A DNA stretch of 32,790 nt from Pedobacter sp. ASV17 (lineage in GTDB: Bacteria; Bacteroidota; Bacteroidia; Sphingobacteriales; Sphingobacteriaceae). The notes under the pieces were generated by a model. It did not search any database and was not told the DNA's origin. It saw only the letters and a program-made list of their open reading frames with translations. This document shows, one piece after another, positions 1-7,922 of this stretch (its first letter is position 1; the number at the start of each line of letters is the position of its first letter). The stretch is from NCBI RefSeq assembly GCF_016429065.1, contig NZ_JAELTX010000060.1, forward strand, positions 1 to 32,790. The letters run 5' to 3'. The position numbers were made by a program, and so were the translations under genes.

Positions 1-250
1 CCACTTTGAATTTTTTAACGTGGTCACCTACGCTCACTACCTTTCCAACCACTTCGTGTCCAGGTACATTTGGATAAATGGTATTGTGCCATTCGTTTCT
101 GGCAGTGTGTAAATCAGAGTGACATACGCCGCAGTAAAGAATTTCGATTTTTACATCATGGGCAGCTACTTCTCTCCTAGGAATACTGAGGCCTTGTAAT
201 GGAGCATCGGCAGCCTCGGTACCATACGCTTTTACGTTGATTGTATTCAT
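1..250 (-). CDS. NAD(P)-dependent alcohol dehydrogenase, zinc type (5' part only)
   Basis: This is the first 83 codons of a gene that runs off the left edge of the window; the start ATG is the complement of 248-250. The encoded N-terminus shows the zinc-site motif CGVCHSD (C40 as likely catalytic zinc ligand, H44 and D46 nearby) and PGHE (H65, E66), which mark the medium-chain dehydrogenase GroES-like domain. The pattern is that of the cinnamyl-alcohol dehydrogenase/YahK-type branch, enzymes that reduce aldehydes to alcohols with NADPH in the cytoplasm. The NAD(P)-binding Rossmann half lies outside the window, so cofactor preference cannot be read. It lies 232 bp downstream of an AraC-family regulator on the same strand, which is a likely controller. 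Confidence 0.9.
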   Translation of the reverse strand, partial: MNTINVKAYGTEAADAPLQGLSIPRREVAAHDVKIEILYCGVCHSDLHTARNEWHNTIYPNVPGHEVVGKVVSVGDHVKKFKV

Positions 251-460
251 GATTATTATTTTGTTTTGGGGGTTTGTAATTTATTCTAAATTTATTAAAG
301 TTTAGCCGTACTTAATAACGTTAGCTATCGAACCATTGTTTGTACCACCGTTGTAACATCAAATGATTGTTGCGAATCTTTGTTCTAATAGGATATTATA
401 AGTCTGTCTAAATTTTAATGATACAAAGTTCGTGGATTGCGGTCTTGATAGTTTATAATC

Positions 461-490
461 TTCAAACCAATCATTAAGAATTTCAAACCA
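461..490. promoter_or_regulatory. Pair of 9-bp direct repeats (TTCAAACCA), candidate AraC-type operator
   Basis: TTCAAACCA occurs at 461-469 and again at 482-490, exactly 21 bp apart, that is, two helical turns in the same orientation. Direct half-sites spaced by about two turns are typical of AraC/XylS operators. The second copy covers the last codons of the AraC-family gene; the pair lies upstream of the dehydrogenase gene. Function is inferred from spacing and position only. Confidence 0.3.
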
Positions 491-1361
491 TGCTCTCGCG
501 AAAGGTAGAAGGATTGGTTCCAGTCATCTTTTTAAAGAAGTTGTTGAAATAGGTAGGGTATTCGAAGCCTAGGGCATAAGCAATTTCGGCAATGTTCCAA
601 TCCGTATGTTGTAACAAGGCTCTTGCTTCACGTGCAATGCGTTCGGTAATATGGGTGGTGGTCGATTTGCCCGTGGTTTCTTTTATAGCACGGTTTAGGT
701 AATTTACATGTATGGACAAACTACTCGAATAAGCTTGCGCAGTATTGAGCAATAAGGGGCGGTCGGGCGTTTCAATAGGAAACTGTCGTTCCAACAATTC
801 CAAGAAAACCGAAGTGATCCTTGATAGCGCATTTTTGTGTTGATCGAAACTTTCGGAAGGTTGTAACTTAAGTGCTTCATGAATAATGAGGTGGATATAA
901 TTACGCATCAGATCATCCTTGTAAAGGTAGTCTGTTTGCTGTTCCTCAATCATTTTTTGGAAAATGGTATTTAAAAACTCTCGTTGTGTTTGACTGATGT
1001 TCAGGATGGGCGTACCACCAATTTTAAAGAAAGGCGATTGCAATAGGCTTTCTGAACGTTCGGAGAGTTTTAGGAAATCTTCTGAAAACAAACAAGCGTA
1101 GCCAGAGTAGTTTGGGGAGTGTGTTTCCCACGAGTAGGGAACATGTGGGTTCCCAAAAAATAACACGGTATCGTTGGCTTCAAAACTTCTATCGGCATAG
1201 TGGATGGTACTGGTTCCCGTAGAAAGGCAAATCTTATAAAAGTCCTTTCTGCTGTAAACTCTTGTCGCTGTACAATCTTCATCCAGCTCCCACACATTAA
1301 AGCCTTTTAATTTAAGCTCATTGTTGAATTTAGATACTGAACGTTGCGTTTTTTCTGCCAT
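483..1361 (-). CDS. AraC family transcriptional regulator
   Basis: A 292-residue protein with an N-terminal cupin-like ligand-binding half (about residues 35-115, including the stretch around NPHVPYSWE) and a C-terminal double helix-turn-helix of the AraC family (about 195-290). The second HTH is seen in WNIAEIAYALGFEYPTYFNN followed by FKKMTGTNPSTFR, the classic AraC signature. It probably binds DNA and senses a small molecule. It is encoded just upstream of a zinc alcohol dehydrogenase on the same strand, an arrangement common for AraC regulators of aldehyde-reducing enzymes. The ATG at 1361 gives a full-length family member. The effector is unknown. Confidence 0.93.
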   Translation of the reverse strand: MAEKTQRSVSKFNNELKLKGFNVWELDEDCTATRVYSRKDFYKICLSTGTSTIHYADRSFEANDTVLFFGNPHVPYSWETHSPNYSGYACLFSEDFLKLSERSESLLQSPFFKIGGTPILNISQTQREFLNTIFQKMIEEQQTDYLYKDDLMRNYIHLIIHEALKLQPSESFDQHKNALSRITSVFLELLERQFPIETPDRPLLLNTAQAYSSSLSIHVNYLNRAIKETTGKSTTTHITERIAREARALLQHTDWNIAEIAYALGFEYPTYFNNFFKKMTGTNPSTFRESMV

Positions 1362-1514
1362 TTAGCAAAGTTAAGAAAATCAAAACAGTTTGTTGGCAGA
1401 TTGATATTAATGACACGGGATTTACATGAAGTAGGGGGATAAGGATAGACTTACGAAGTAGACCCTCTCTCCCGAAGTGTCGGGATCTCTCCCTGAGAGG
1501 GAGAGAGGGGGGTA

Positions 1515-1618
1515 GGAAAGTTTGTGGATATACTTTAAAGCTTGTAGTTATGAATGTATTAGCACTATCCAATTCTCTCTCCTTTTCAAGGAGAGAGTTA
1601 GAGAGAGGTTTGTTTCAT
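1515..1618. repeat. Repeat unit A, copy 1
   Basis: A unit of about 100 bp that recurs at 1959-2065. Both copies contain TGTATTAGCACTATC followed by AATTCTCTCTCCTTTTCAAG, then GAGAGTTAGAGAGAGG and TTTGTTTCAT. The CTCTCTCC...GGAGAGAG portion can fold into a hairpin. The 5' third is more diverged than the 3' two thirds. Confidence 0.75.
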
Positions 1619-1630
1619 TTTGCAATTTCT

Positions 1631-1731
1631 TTCATCTATGCGTCATTCCCGCGTAGGCGGGAACCTTAAAACGATTGCAAAACCTACTAAAGCATTACGA
1701 TTGCCAGTCGAGCTGGCAATGACGAACTATG
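1631..1731. repeat. Repeat unit B, copy 1 (101 bp)
   Basis: This 101-bp unit recurs at 1801-1901 with only four substitutions. It begins TTCATCTATGCGTCATTCCC and contains two hairpins: CCCGC-GTAG-GCGGG and a second one in TGCCAGTCGAGCTGGCA. The ATTCCC...GGGAA hairpin core also occurs at 20.4 and 26.7 kb. Confidence 0.85.
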
Positions 1732-1755
1732 GAAGTTGGGAACTTTTCTATAGAT

Positions 1756-1788
1756 AGACTTACGAAGTTTCAAAAACTTCGTAAGTCT
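1756..1788. repeat. Palindromic repeat (AGACTTACGAAGTT family), copy 1
   Basis: Near-perfect inverted repeat: AGACTTACGAAGTTT on the left and AAACTTCGTAAGTCT on the right. It belongs to a family with further copies at 2187-2219, 20330-20362, 22241-22273 and 26631-26663. All lie between genes. Confidence 0.85.
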
Positions 1789-1800
1789 TGGTGCTGTCCT

Positions 1801-1901
1801 TTCATCTATGCGTCATTCCCGCGTAGACGGGAACCTTAAAGCAATTGCAAAACCTACTAAAGCATTACGATTGCCAGTCGAGCTGACAATGACGAACTAT
1901 G
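1801..1901. repeat. Repeat unit B, copy 2 (101 bp)
   Basis: Direct repeat of 1631-1731, offset by 170 bp and with four substitutions. One of them breaks the loop-proximal pair of the CCCGC/GCGGG hairpin (GCGGG has become ACGGG). Confidence 0.85.
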
Positions 1902-1958
1902 AGCGTTAGGTATGACGAATGACCCTCTCTGCCTAGTAGAGGGAGAGAGATGCGTTTA

Positions 1959-2065
1959 AGAAGGTTTGTGCATATATACTTCGAGGTTTGTATTTCATAA
2001 ATGTATTAGCACTATCTAATTCTCTCTCCTTTTCAAGAAGAGAGTTAGAGAGAGGTTTGTTTCAT
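1959..2065. repeat. Repeat unit A, copy 2
   Basis: Second copy of the unit at 1515-1618 in the same orientation; the 3' two thirds are nearly identical, and the 5' part is more diverged with small length differences. Confidence 0.75.
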
Positions 2066-2186
2066 AGACCCTCTCTCCAAAAAAATGGCATCTATTGATA
2101 GATAGTTTATTGTGCTTTAGCATCAATGAGCTCGCTACACTACGCTTCTCCCTAATCTAGAGAGAAGCATTTAGGAAAGTTTAGAT

Positions 2187-2219
2187 AGACTTACGAAGTT
2201 TTCAAAACTTCGTAAGTCT
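2187..2219. repeat. Palindromic repeat, copy 2 (perfect 16-bp stem)
   Basis: AGACTTACGAAGTTTT, one central C, then the exact reverse complement. It is the most perfect copy of the family in this window and lies about 100 bp before the sigma-factor gene; it could act as a bidirectional terminator or RNA stability element. Confidence 0.85.
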
Positions 2220-2268
2220 TACATCAATGCAAACCTTATCATTTTACCATAAGTTAATATAACGGTAA

Positions 2269-2298
2269 TTTAAAGTAAGTTTTGGGAAGATAATTTTG
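2269..2298 (+). promoter_or_regulatory. Candidate Bacteroidota housekeeping promoter for the sigma/FecR locus
   Basis: TAATTTTG at 2291-2298 fits the Bacteroidota -7 consensus TAnnTTTG. TTTA at 2269-2272, 18 bp upstream, is a weak -33 element (consensus TTTG). It sits about 20 bp before the ATG at 2320. Confidence 0.4.
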
Positions 2299-2319
2299 GC
2301 ACCGTAGCATTTACGGCAG

Positions 2320-2913
2320 ATGAGCAAAGATTATACGAAACTTTCCGATACGTTATTGATGCAGGAATGCAGTGAGGATAACCTTAGGGCGTTCAACGAA
2401 TTATTTGCCCGTTACTTCGAATCCCTGTATAAGTTTTCACTTCATTACCTTAAGCAAACCGAAGTGGCCGAAGAGTTGGCGATGGACGTAATGCACAACA
2501 TTTGGCGCCGACGTGCTGAAATACAAATTACAGGTGAAGTTAAAAACTATCTCTTTGCAGCGATGAAGAATACCCTGTTCAATCATATCCGTAAAAGGCA
2601 GTTGGCCACCGTAGACATCGATAGCTTAGGTGAACTTGAACATGCTAAAGATGCGGTGGACGAACAAATGGCCTACAAAGAACTGGAACATTTGTATCAA
2701 TTGAAGTTGGAGCAGCTAAGTCCCCAACGTAAAAAGATTTTTCAATTAAGCCGAGAAGAGCAATTGACCTATCCGCAAATTGCCGAAAGGATGGGCTTAT
2801 CTATCAATACCATTAAAAGCCAAATGTTGGTCTCTTTAAAATACCTAAGGGAGAACATGCAAGAGCATGTAGACATTACCTTGGCTTTCCTAATCTGCTA
2901 TTTCCTGAAATAG
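2320..2913 (+). CDS. ECF RNA polymerase sigma factor, FecI-like (Bacteroidota sigma-70 family)
   Basis: A 197-residue extracytoplasmic-function sigma factor. Region 2 spans about residues 22-90 (AFNELFARYFESLYKFS, then EVAEELAMDVMHNIWRRR and the YLFAAMKNTLFNHIRKR stretch), and region 4 about 122-178 with the -35-recognising HTH in LTYPQIAERMGLSINTIKSQ. The hydrophobic C-terminal tail (ITLAFLICYFLK) is usual for the Bacteroidota FecI-like group. It should direct RNA polymerase to the downstream receptor operon once released by the FecR-type anti-sigma encoded 252 bp downstream. Length and start are normal for the family. Confidence 0.95.
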   Translation: MSKDYTKLSDTLLMQECSEDNLRAFNELFARYFESLYKFSLHYLKQTEVAEELAMDVMHNIWRRRAEIQITGEVKNYLFAAMKNTLFNHIRKRQLATVDIDSLGELEHAKDAVDEQMAYKELEHLYQLKLEQLSPQRKKIFQLSREEQLTYPQIAERMGLSINTIKSQMLVSLKYLRENMQEHVDITLAFLICYFLK

Positions 2914-3165
2914 GGATAGCGACAGGGGCAAGTTTTGTCAATATTAATAGCCATTTTGTAATAAGATTGACAAATCTCAATAGTATCAGCTAAGATGTTT
3001 AGCAACAAATACACAAATGATCTATTACGCTTATAAATTGTAGCTATTACATCTGTGTATCTGTGTCCACCATAAAGCGGTAGGTAGATAACTAAAATTT
3101 TTTTTCATTTCCCACTCACCCTATCCCTTCAAAACCTGTGTCTTTATTAATGAAGGACAGAACAA

Positions 3166-4191
3166 ATGAGTTTAGAAAACCAAAAAGCCCTTATTAAAAA
3201 GTACTTGGATGGACAATGCAGTCCTGAAGAATTAAAGCAAGTAAGGGCTATATTAAAGAAGGATGATGCCCAAGAGCTTTTCGACCAAATATGGAACGAA
3301 GAATGGGCACACCAAATAGATCCGCAACAAAATAGCGCTCCATCTCAACAACAACAACGTTGGAAACAAATGTTAGATCAACGTATTTTTGATGATGCCT
3401 CGGTACCCACTCACACGATAAGACCTTTTTATCAACGCAGCCAGTTTTGGCGTTATGCTGCGGTATGGTTAGTGCTGATTTTAGGCGTAGCCTTTTGGCA
3501 AATAAGCTTAAAAAAAGAGACTGCTGTTGAGCAAGTAGTTGCCTTTAGTGAAATGCAGAACCCTAAAGGACAACGTACCCAAATCATTTTGCCCGATAGT
3601 TCTATTGTTTACTTAGGGGCAATGAGTAAAATCCGCTTTGCTAAAAAGTTTGCAAGTAACATAAGGGAAGTAGCCTTGGAAGGTGAAGCATTTTTTGAAG
3701 TCACCAAAAACCCTAAAAAGCCATTCGTTATCCGTACAGGGAATATCAGCACCCAAGTATTAGGTACTTCCTTCAAAATTGATGCTTTTGCGGGGCAACC
3801 TATAAAAGTATTGGTAAGTACAGGAAAAGTAAGGGTAGACAGGCACGTTAACCACCAAATACAACCGATAGCCATGCTATTGCCAGGCGAAATGGTGACT
3901 TGGAACGAAAGTACCAGCAAAAAGGTATTGGCCAATGTTGCCGTAACAGATGTAAAGGGTTGGAAAGATGGCAAGCTTCATTTCGATGAAACCAAACTGG
4001 CCGATATTACCCAGATTTTAGAAAGATGGTACAACGTAGAAATCAGCATTGTAAATCCGAGTTTGGCCAATAGGCTTATTAAAGTTAACCTCACCACCAA
4101 TATCTCCATTGCAAAAATAATGGATATCCTAAGCATGGCAGGTGGTTTCCGATATCAAATAAATGGCAAACACATCATCATTAAAAATTAA
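3166..4191 (+). CDS. FecR family anti-sigma factor
   Basis: A 341-residue inner-membrane regulator. An N-terminal cytoplasmic part (residues 1-90) should bind the sigma factor, one membrane helix lies at about 95-113 (FWRYAAVWLVLILGVAFW), a periplasmic FecR domain at about 130-230 (LPDSSIVYLGAMSKIRF, LEGEAFFEVTKNPKKPF, VLGTSFKI) and a C-terminal DUF4974-like domain at about 268-341. In the family the periplasmic part reads the state of a TonB-dependent receptor through its STN domain and passes the signal to the ECF sigma factor. The STN receptor is the next gene, 161 bp downstream, so the three form a surface-signalling set. Confidence 0.95.
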   Translation: MSLENQKALIKKYLDGQCSPEELKQVRAILKKDDAQELFDQIWNEEWAHQIDPQQNSAPSQQQQRWKQMLDQRIFDDASVPTHTIRPFYQRSQFWRYAAVWLVLILGVAFWQISLKKETAVEQVVAFSEMQNPKGQRTQIILPDSSIVYLGAMSKIRFAKKFASNIREVALEGEAFFEVTKNPKKPFVIRTGNISTQVLGTSFKIDAFAGQPIKVLVSTGKVRVDRHVNHQIQPIAMLLPGEMVTWNESTSKKVLANVAVTDVKGWKDGKLHFDETKLADITQILERWYNVEISIVNPSLANRLIKVNLTTNISIAKIMDILSMAGGFRYQINGKHIIIKN

Positions 4192-4352
4192 GGAAAGGAA
4201 AGCTATGTAAATATCTCGACTACCAAAATAAAACGCCCTCCCTTTGGAGGAGGACGCCAATGCTTTAGGTTGCTTGCTTTTCGACGACACACAACCTCAA
4301 GATTAAGTTAATAGATATCCGCCAAAGGCGAAAAACCATAACGATCAAAAAT

Positions 4353-7300
4353 ATGCAAAAATTATTACACCTGCATATTTCTTCTCGATATGCGAGGCAG
4401 TTAATGACAATGGCCCTCCATACGCGAAAGAAATATAGTCGGGTGCTTAAAGACCATCTGCCCGCAGATAAAATTTATTTCTATATGAAGTGCTCGTTTC
4501 TTCTGATAGCCATTAAACTTGCCTGCGTAGGCGTGCTTTTGGCTAATAGTGCACTAGGTCAAAATCTTAACCAAAAGATTAAACTGAAGTTGGACAATGC
4601 AACTTTGGGCAGTAGTTTAGCTACCATCGAAAAGCAAAGTAAAGTGCAGATCAATGCTCAGGTTGCTTTGCTAGATAACATCTCAAAAAAAATAAATGTA
4701 GATACAGAAATTACGGTAGCTGATGCCTTGAACTTGGTTTTATCACATACCAATCTGCAATATAAGGTTGTAGAAGGCTATGTAGTAATCACTAAAAAGC
4801 CTGTACCCATCGTCATTACGGGTACGGTAACAGATGCTAAAACTAAAGAAACCTTAATAGGCGTAGGTATTAAAATCAAAGGTACCAATAATGCGGTATC
4901 TACAGATGTCGACGGAAAGTTCAAGTTAACCATCCCTGAAGGCGGTGCTACTTTAGTCATTTCCTATATTGGTTACGAAACACGAGAGATAAAAGTAGAT
5001 GCCAACACCAAGAACCTCACTATTTTATTAAGTGCATCATCTACCACCTTAGGCGAGGTGGTAGTACAGGCCAGAAGAAAGGCTAATACCAGCATCGCCG
5101 TTTTAGACGAGCGTAGAAATGCGGCCATTGTACAGGATGCCATTTCTGCCGAGTTGATCCAAAAAACAGGAAGTATTACCACTACGCAAGCATTACAACG
5201 TGTTTCGGGGGTAACCATTACCGATGATAAATATGTAGCTATCCGCGGTTTGGGCGATAGAAGTGTGATTGGACAGTTGAACGGCGTGCGTTTGGCATCT
5301 TCAGATCCTGATCGTAGTGCCATTCCTTTGGATTTGGTTCCAGCCTCTCTTTTAGATAACATCACTATTTATAAAACAGTTACACCTGATAAGCCAGCCG
5401 ATGCTGCTGCGGGGATTGTAGAACTGAAAACCAAATCTGTTCCGGAAAAGGAAACTTTCGAAATCATTGCACAAACAGGCTTAAACTCCAATGTAGGCAT
5501 GGGCGGACAGTACAATAGTTTCTGGAACAGTGATATGGGTGCTTTTGGTACCAAAATCAACAATAAAAATTTATCTGCTGATTTCAAAAACTTGGCTAAG
5601 CAATATCCAGCTGGCTTAAGTTCTATCCAGTCGATGATTGCCAATAGCAATTACAGTCCTGCAGCTTATCAAGAGGTTAACCGCATCAATAATATCATGC
5701 AGTCTTTTGATCCGGTAATGACTACACAATATAAAAAAGCACCACTAAATCAATTGTATTCTGCTACTTATGGAAACAGTTATACCGTTTTTAAGAAACA
5801 TAAATTAGGGCTTGTGCTTGGTGGAAACTACTATCGACGCATTACCGATGTGAGTGGTGGCGATTTAACGCAGTATAGTATTTACCAAGGAGTAGTTACC
5901 GGAAATCCAGATGTGTATAGCTTCCGTAATATCCCTAACTACATTACGCCAAACAGTTTGTATATGGGTAAGTATCAAACTTACAAAGAAAACACTGGTG
6001 TAGAGACGCTTAACTACGGTACACTTGCAGGTTTAACTTATCGTTTCAATTCACGCCACGAAATCAGTATGCAATATTTGGGCAGCTGGGGTGGCGAAAG
6101 CGCTGCCACTAATCTGGTTGGCAGATATGAGTATACGGGACTTCCAGGTGAGGTATCAAGTACTACTTACTCGTTAAAGCAAACTTTCCGTAACCTCAAT
6201 ACTTTTAACCTACAGGGCGAGCATAAATTCTTTGATAAAGAACTATCACCACGTTTGAGCTATAATGTGGCGAGCTCAAGATCAAAGCAAAATGATCCAG
6301 ATTTCCGCTTTGCTAGCTTGGCAGATTACACGCCAAGAGGCGGAGGTTGGTATACCAGGCCAGCTGTAGGTGCAGGTAGTATGCCAGGTGGACTTACCTA
6401 TACCAAACACCTTTACGCGTTAACCTCTGGTTACGTAAATGGTTTTGGTAGTTATGGCATTATCCAGGCCGAGCCAAACGGCAGAAGATGGAGAAACTTA
6501 GACGAACAGAACTATAATTATAAAGCTGATTTAAGTATTCCTTTTAAGCTTTTTGGTCAAGTGCAGCAGCTTAAAACGGGGGTGAATTATCTTTTTAGAG
6601 ACAGAAGCTTTACCGAGAACCAATTGTTCTTGCCAGGATCAAACTTTACCACTAATAAAGCAATCCCGCTTTATGATGTAGAAGGAAACCTTGATCGTTT
6701 GGTAGGTAGCCAAGTGATTGGCATAAAGGCGCCAACGGCAAATCAAGGAGAAGGAATGATGCCTATTGGAGGCTTTTTGTATAACAGTCAAAAATCACCA
6801 AACAACTACAAAGGTTATTTTGAAACCAATGCCTTTTATGGAATGGTGGATTTAAAGCTGACCGAAAAATTGAGGGTTGCAGGCGGTGTCCGTTTCGAGA
6901 TGACCAATATCGGTTCAGCGGTGGATACGGCAGGGGTATTCCTTGATCCGTCGCTAACGGCAACAGGTACAGATGGATCTCGTATTCCATTAAACCCTAT
7001 CAATCCAAATTCGGTTTACAAAACCAATTACAAGCCATTTTACTCGGTAAATGCTACGTATACATTAAACGATAACATGAACTTCCGTGGTGCCTATAAC
7101 TCTACCTTGGCTCGTCCAGAGTTAAGGGAAATCACCAACGTATTTGAGTTTGATGCCTTTCAAATGGGATTGGTAGTGGGTAATCCAAACTTGCAAAACC
7201 AATACACGCAAAACTTCGATTTCAGGTGGGAATGGTTTCCTGCAAAAGGAGAGGTGTTGGCAGTTTCTGCTTTCGGAAAACGGATCGAAAACCAATTGGT

Positions 7301-7922
7301 AAAAGTATTTAGTTTACAAACAGCGGGCTTAGCAGCAACCTATCCTGAGTTTCCAACCATTCAGTTCCAAAATGATCCTAATATTGGTCGCGTTTGGGGG
7401 CTTGAGTTAGAAGTAGTGAAAAACCTAGGTGCCATGTGGGATCCTTTGAAAAACTTCTATTTCGGGGCTAACTTACTATTGGCGCAAAGTGATATCCTTA
7501 AAACGCCGCAACGTTATGAAGCTTCACGCTCATTGGATCGTTACTCACCAAAAAACAGTCCCTTGTTTGAGCAAGCGCCTTATTCGATCAATGCATGGTT
7601 GAACTATGAGAATCCAAAAACAGGATCAGATTTTACGGTAACCTTTAACATGGTGGGCGAGCGTTTGGTACAAATTAACCTTACTGGTGAGCCAGATTTG
7701 TATAGCCAACCAGTTCCTTTCTTGGATTTTGTATTTACCCAACGGTTAACTAAAAATATCAAGTTTAAGGGATACGCTAAAAACATCCTTAATCCACATA
7801 TCAAAACCGTTTATGCGAATCCTCAAACAGGAGGTAAATGGTATGGACAAGAGTATATCAACAGAAGTTTTACGCGTGGTGCCGAGATTATGCTAGGCTT
7901 TACCTATAACCTATTTAAGTAA
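4353..7922 (+). CDS. TonB-dependent receptor with STN and carboxypeptidase-regulatory-like domains
   Basis: A 1189-residue outer-membrane transporter. After an N-terminal extension there is a signal peptide (about residues 45-70, cleaved near ALGQ), an STN signalling domain (about 72-150), a carboxypeptidase-D-regulatory-like beta-sandwich (about 154-228; ITGTVTDAKTKETLIGVGIK), a plug domain (about 250-360; VAIRGLGDRSVIGQLNGVRL) and a long 22-strand-type barrel ending in an aromatic-rich strand (LGFTYNLFK). STN domains contact FecR proteins, so this receptor is the likely sensor for the FecIR pair upstream. Its stop overlaps the start of the next gene by one base, showing an operon. ATG at 4485 (residue 45) is an alternative start just before the signal peptide. 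Substrate unknown; no SusD partner is encoded. Confidence 0.93.
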   Translation: MQKLLHLHISSRYARQLMTMALHTRKKYSRVLKDHLPADKIYFYMKCSFLLIAIKLACVGVLLANSALGQNLNQKIKLKLDNATLGSSLATIEKQSKVQINAQVALLDNISKKINVDTEITVADALNLVLSHTNLQYKVVEGYVVITKKPVPIVITGTVTDAKTKETLIGVGIKIKGTNNAVSTDVDGKFKLTIPEGGATLVISYIGYETREIKVDANTKNLTILLSASSTTLGEVVVQARRKANTSIAVLDERRNAAIVQDAISAELIQKTGSITTTQALQRVSGVTITDDKYVAIRGLGDRSVIGQLNGVRLASSDPDRSAIPLDLVPASLLDNITIYKTVTPDKPADAAAGIVELKTKSVPEKETFEIIAQTGLNSNVGMGGQYNSFWNSDMGAFGTKINNKNLSADFKNLAKQYPAGLSSIQSMIANSNYSPAAYQEVNRINNIMQSFDPVMTTQYKKAPLNQLYSATYGNSYTVFKKHKLGLVLGGNYYRRITDVSGGDLTQYSIYQGVVTGNPDVYSFRNIPNYITPNSLYMGKYQTYKENTGVETLNYGTLAGLTYRFNSRHEISMQYLGSWGGESAATNLVGRYEYTGLPGEVSSTTYSLKQTFRNLNTFNLQGEHKFFDKELSPRLSYNVASSRSKQNDPDFRFASLADYTPRGGGWYTRPAVGAGSMPGGLTYTKHLYALTSGYVNGFGSYGIIQAEPNGRRWRNLDEQNYNYKADLSIPFKLFGQVQQLKTGVNYLFRDRSFTENQLFLPGSNFTTNKAIPLYDVEGNLDRLVGSQVIGIKAPTANQGEGMMPIGGFLYNSQKSPNNYKGYFETNAFYGMVDLKLTEKLRVAGGVRFEMTNIGSAVDTAGVFLDPSLTATGTDGSRIPLNPINPNSVYKTNYKPFYSVNATYTLNDNMNFRGAYNSTLARPELREITNVFEFDAFQMGLVVGNPNLQNQYTQNFDFRWEWFPAKGEVLAVSAFGKRIENQLVKVFSLQTAGLAATYPEFPTIQFQNDPNIGRVWGLELEVVKNLGAMWDPLKNFYFGANLLLAQSDILKTPQRYEASRSLDRYSPKNSPLFEQAPYSINAWLNYENPKTGSDFTVTFNMVGERLVQINLTGEPDLYSQPVPFLDFVFTQRLTKNIKFKGYAKNILNPHIKTVYANPQTGGKWYGQEYINRSFTRGAEIMLGFTYNLFK

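Larger units (their letters stand above)
1362..2300. repeat. Gene-free spacer built of interspersed repeats
   Basis: No credible gene lies here. The spacer is a mosaic, in order: a pyrimidine-rich CCCTCTCTCC block (about 1459-1512), unit A (1515-1618), unit B (1631-1731), a palindrome (1756-1788), unit B again (1801-1901), a CCCTCTCT block (about 1922-1950), unit A again (1959-2065), a third CCCTCTCT block and a second palindrome (2187-2219). Several of these units recur at 20.3, 22.2 and 26.6 kb. The small open frame at 1330-1572 falls in this material and is not a gene. Confidence 0.85.

Noticed and set aside
1330..1572. Open frame of 80 codons on the minus strand upstream of the AraC gene
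   Set aside because: It lies mostly in the CTCTCTCC repeats and overlaps the start of the AraC gene in another frame; no family resemblance.
1631..1901. CRISPR-like array
   Set aside because: Only two 101-bp units at this site, no regular short repeat-spacer pattern and no cas genes in the window.
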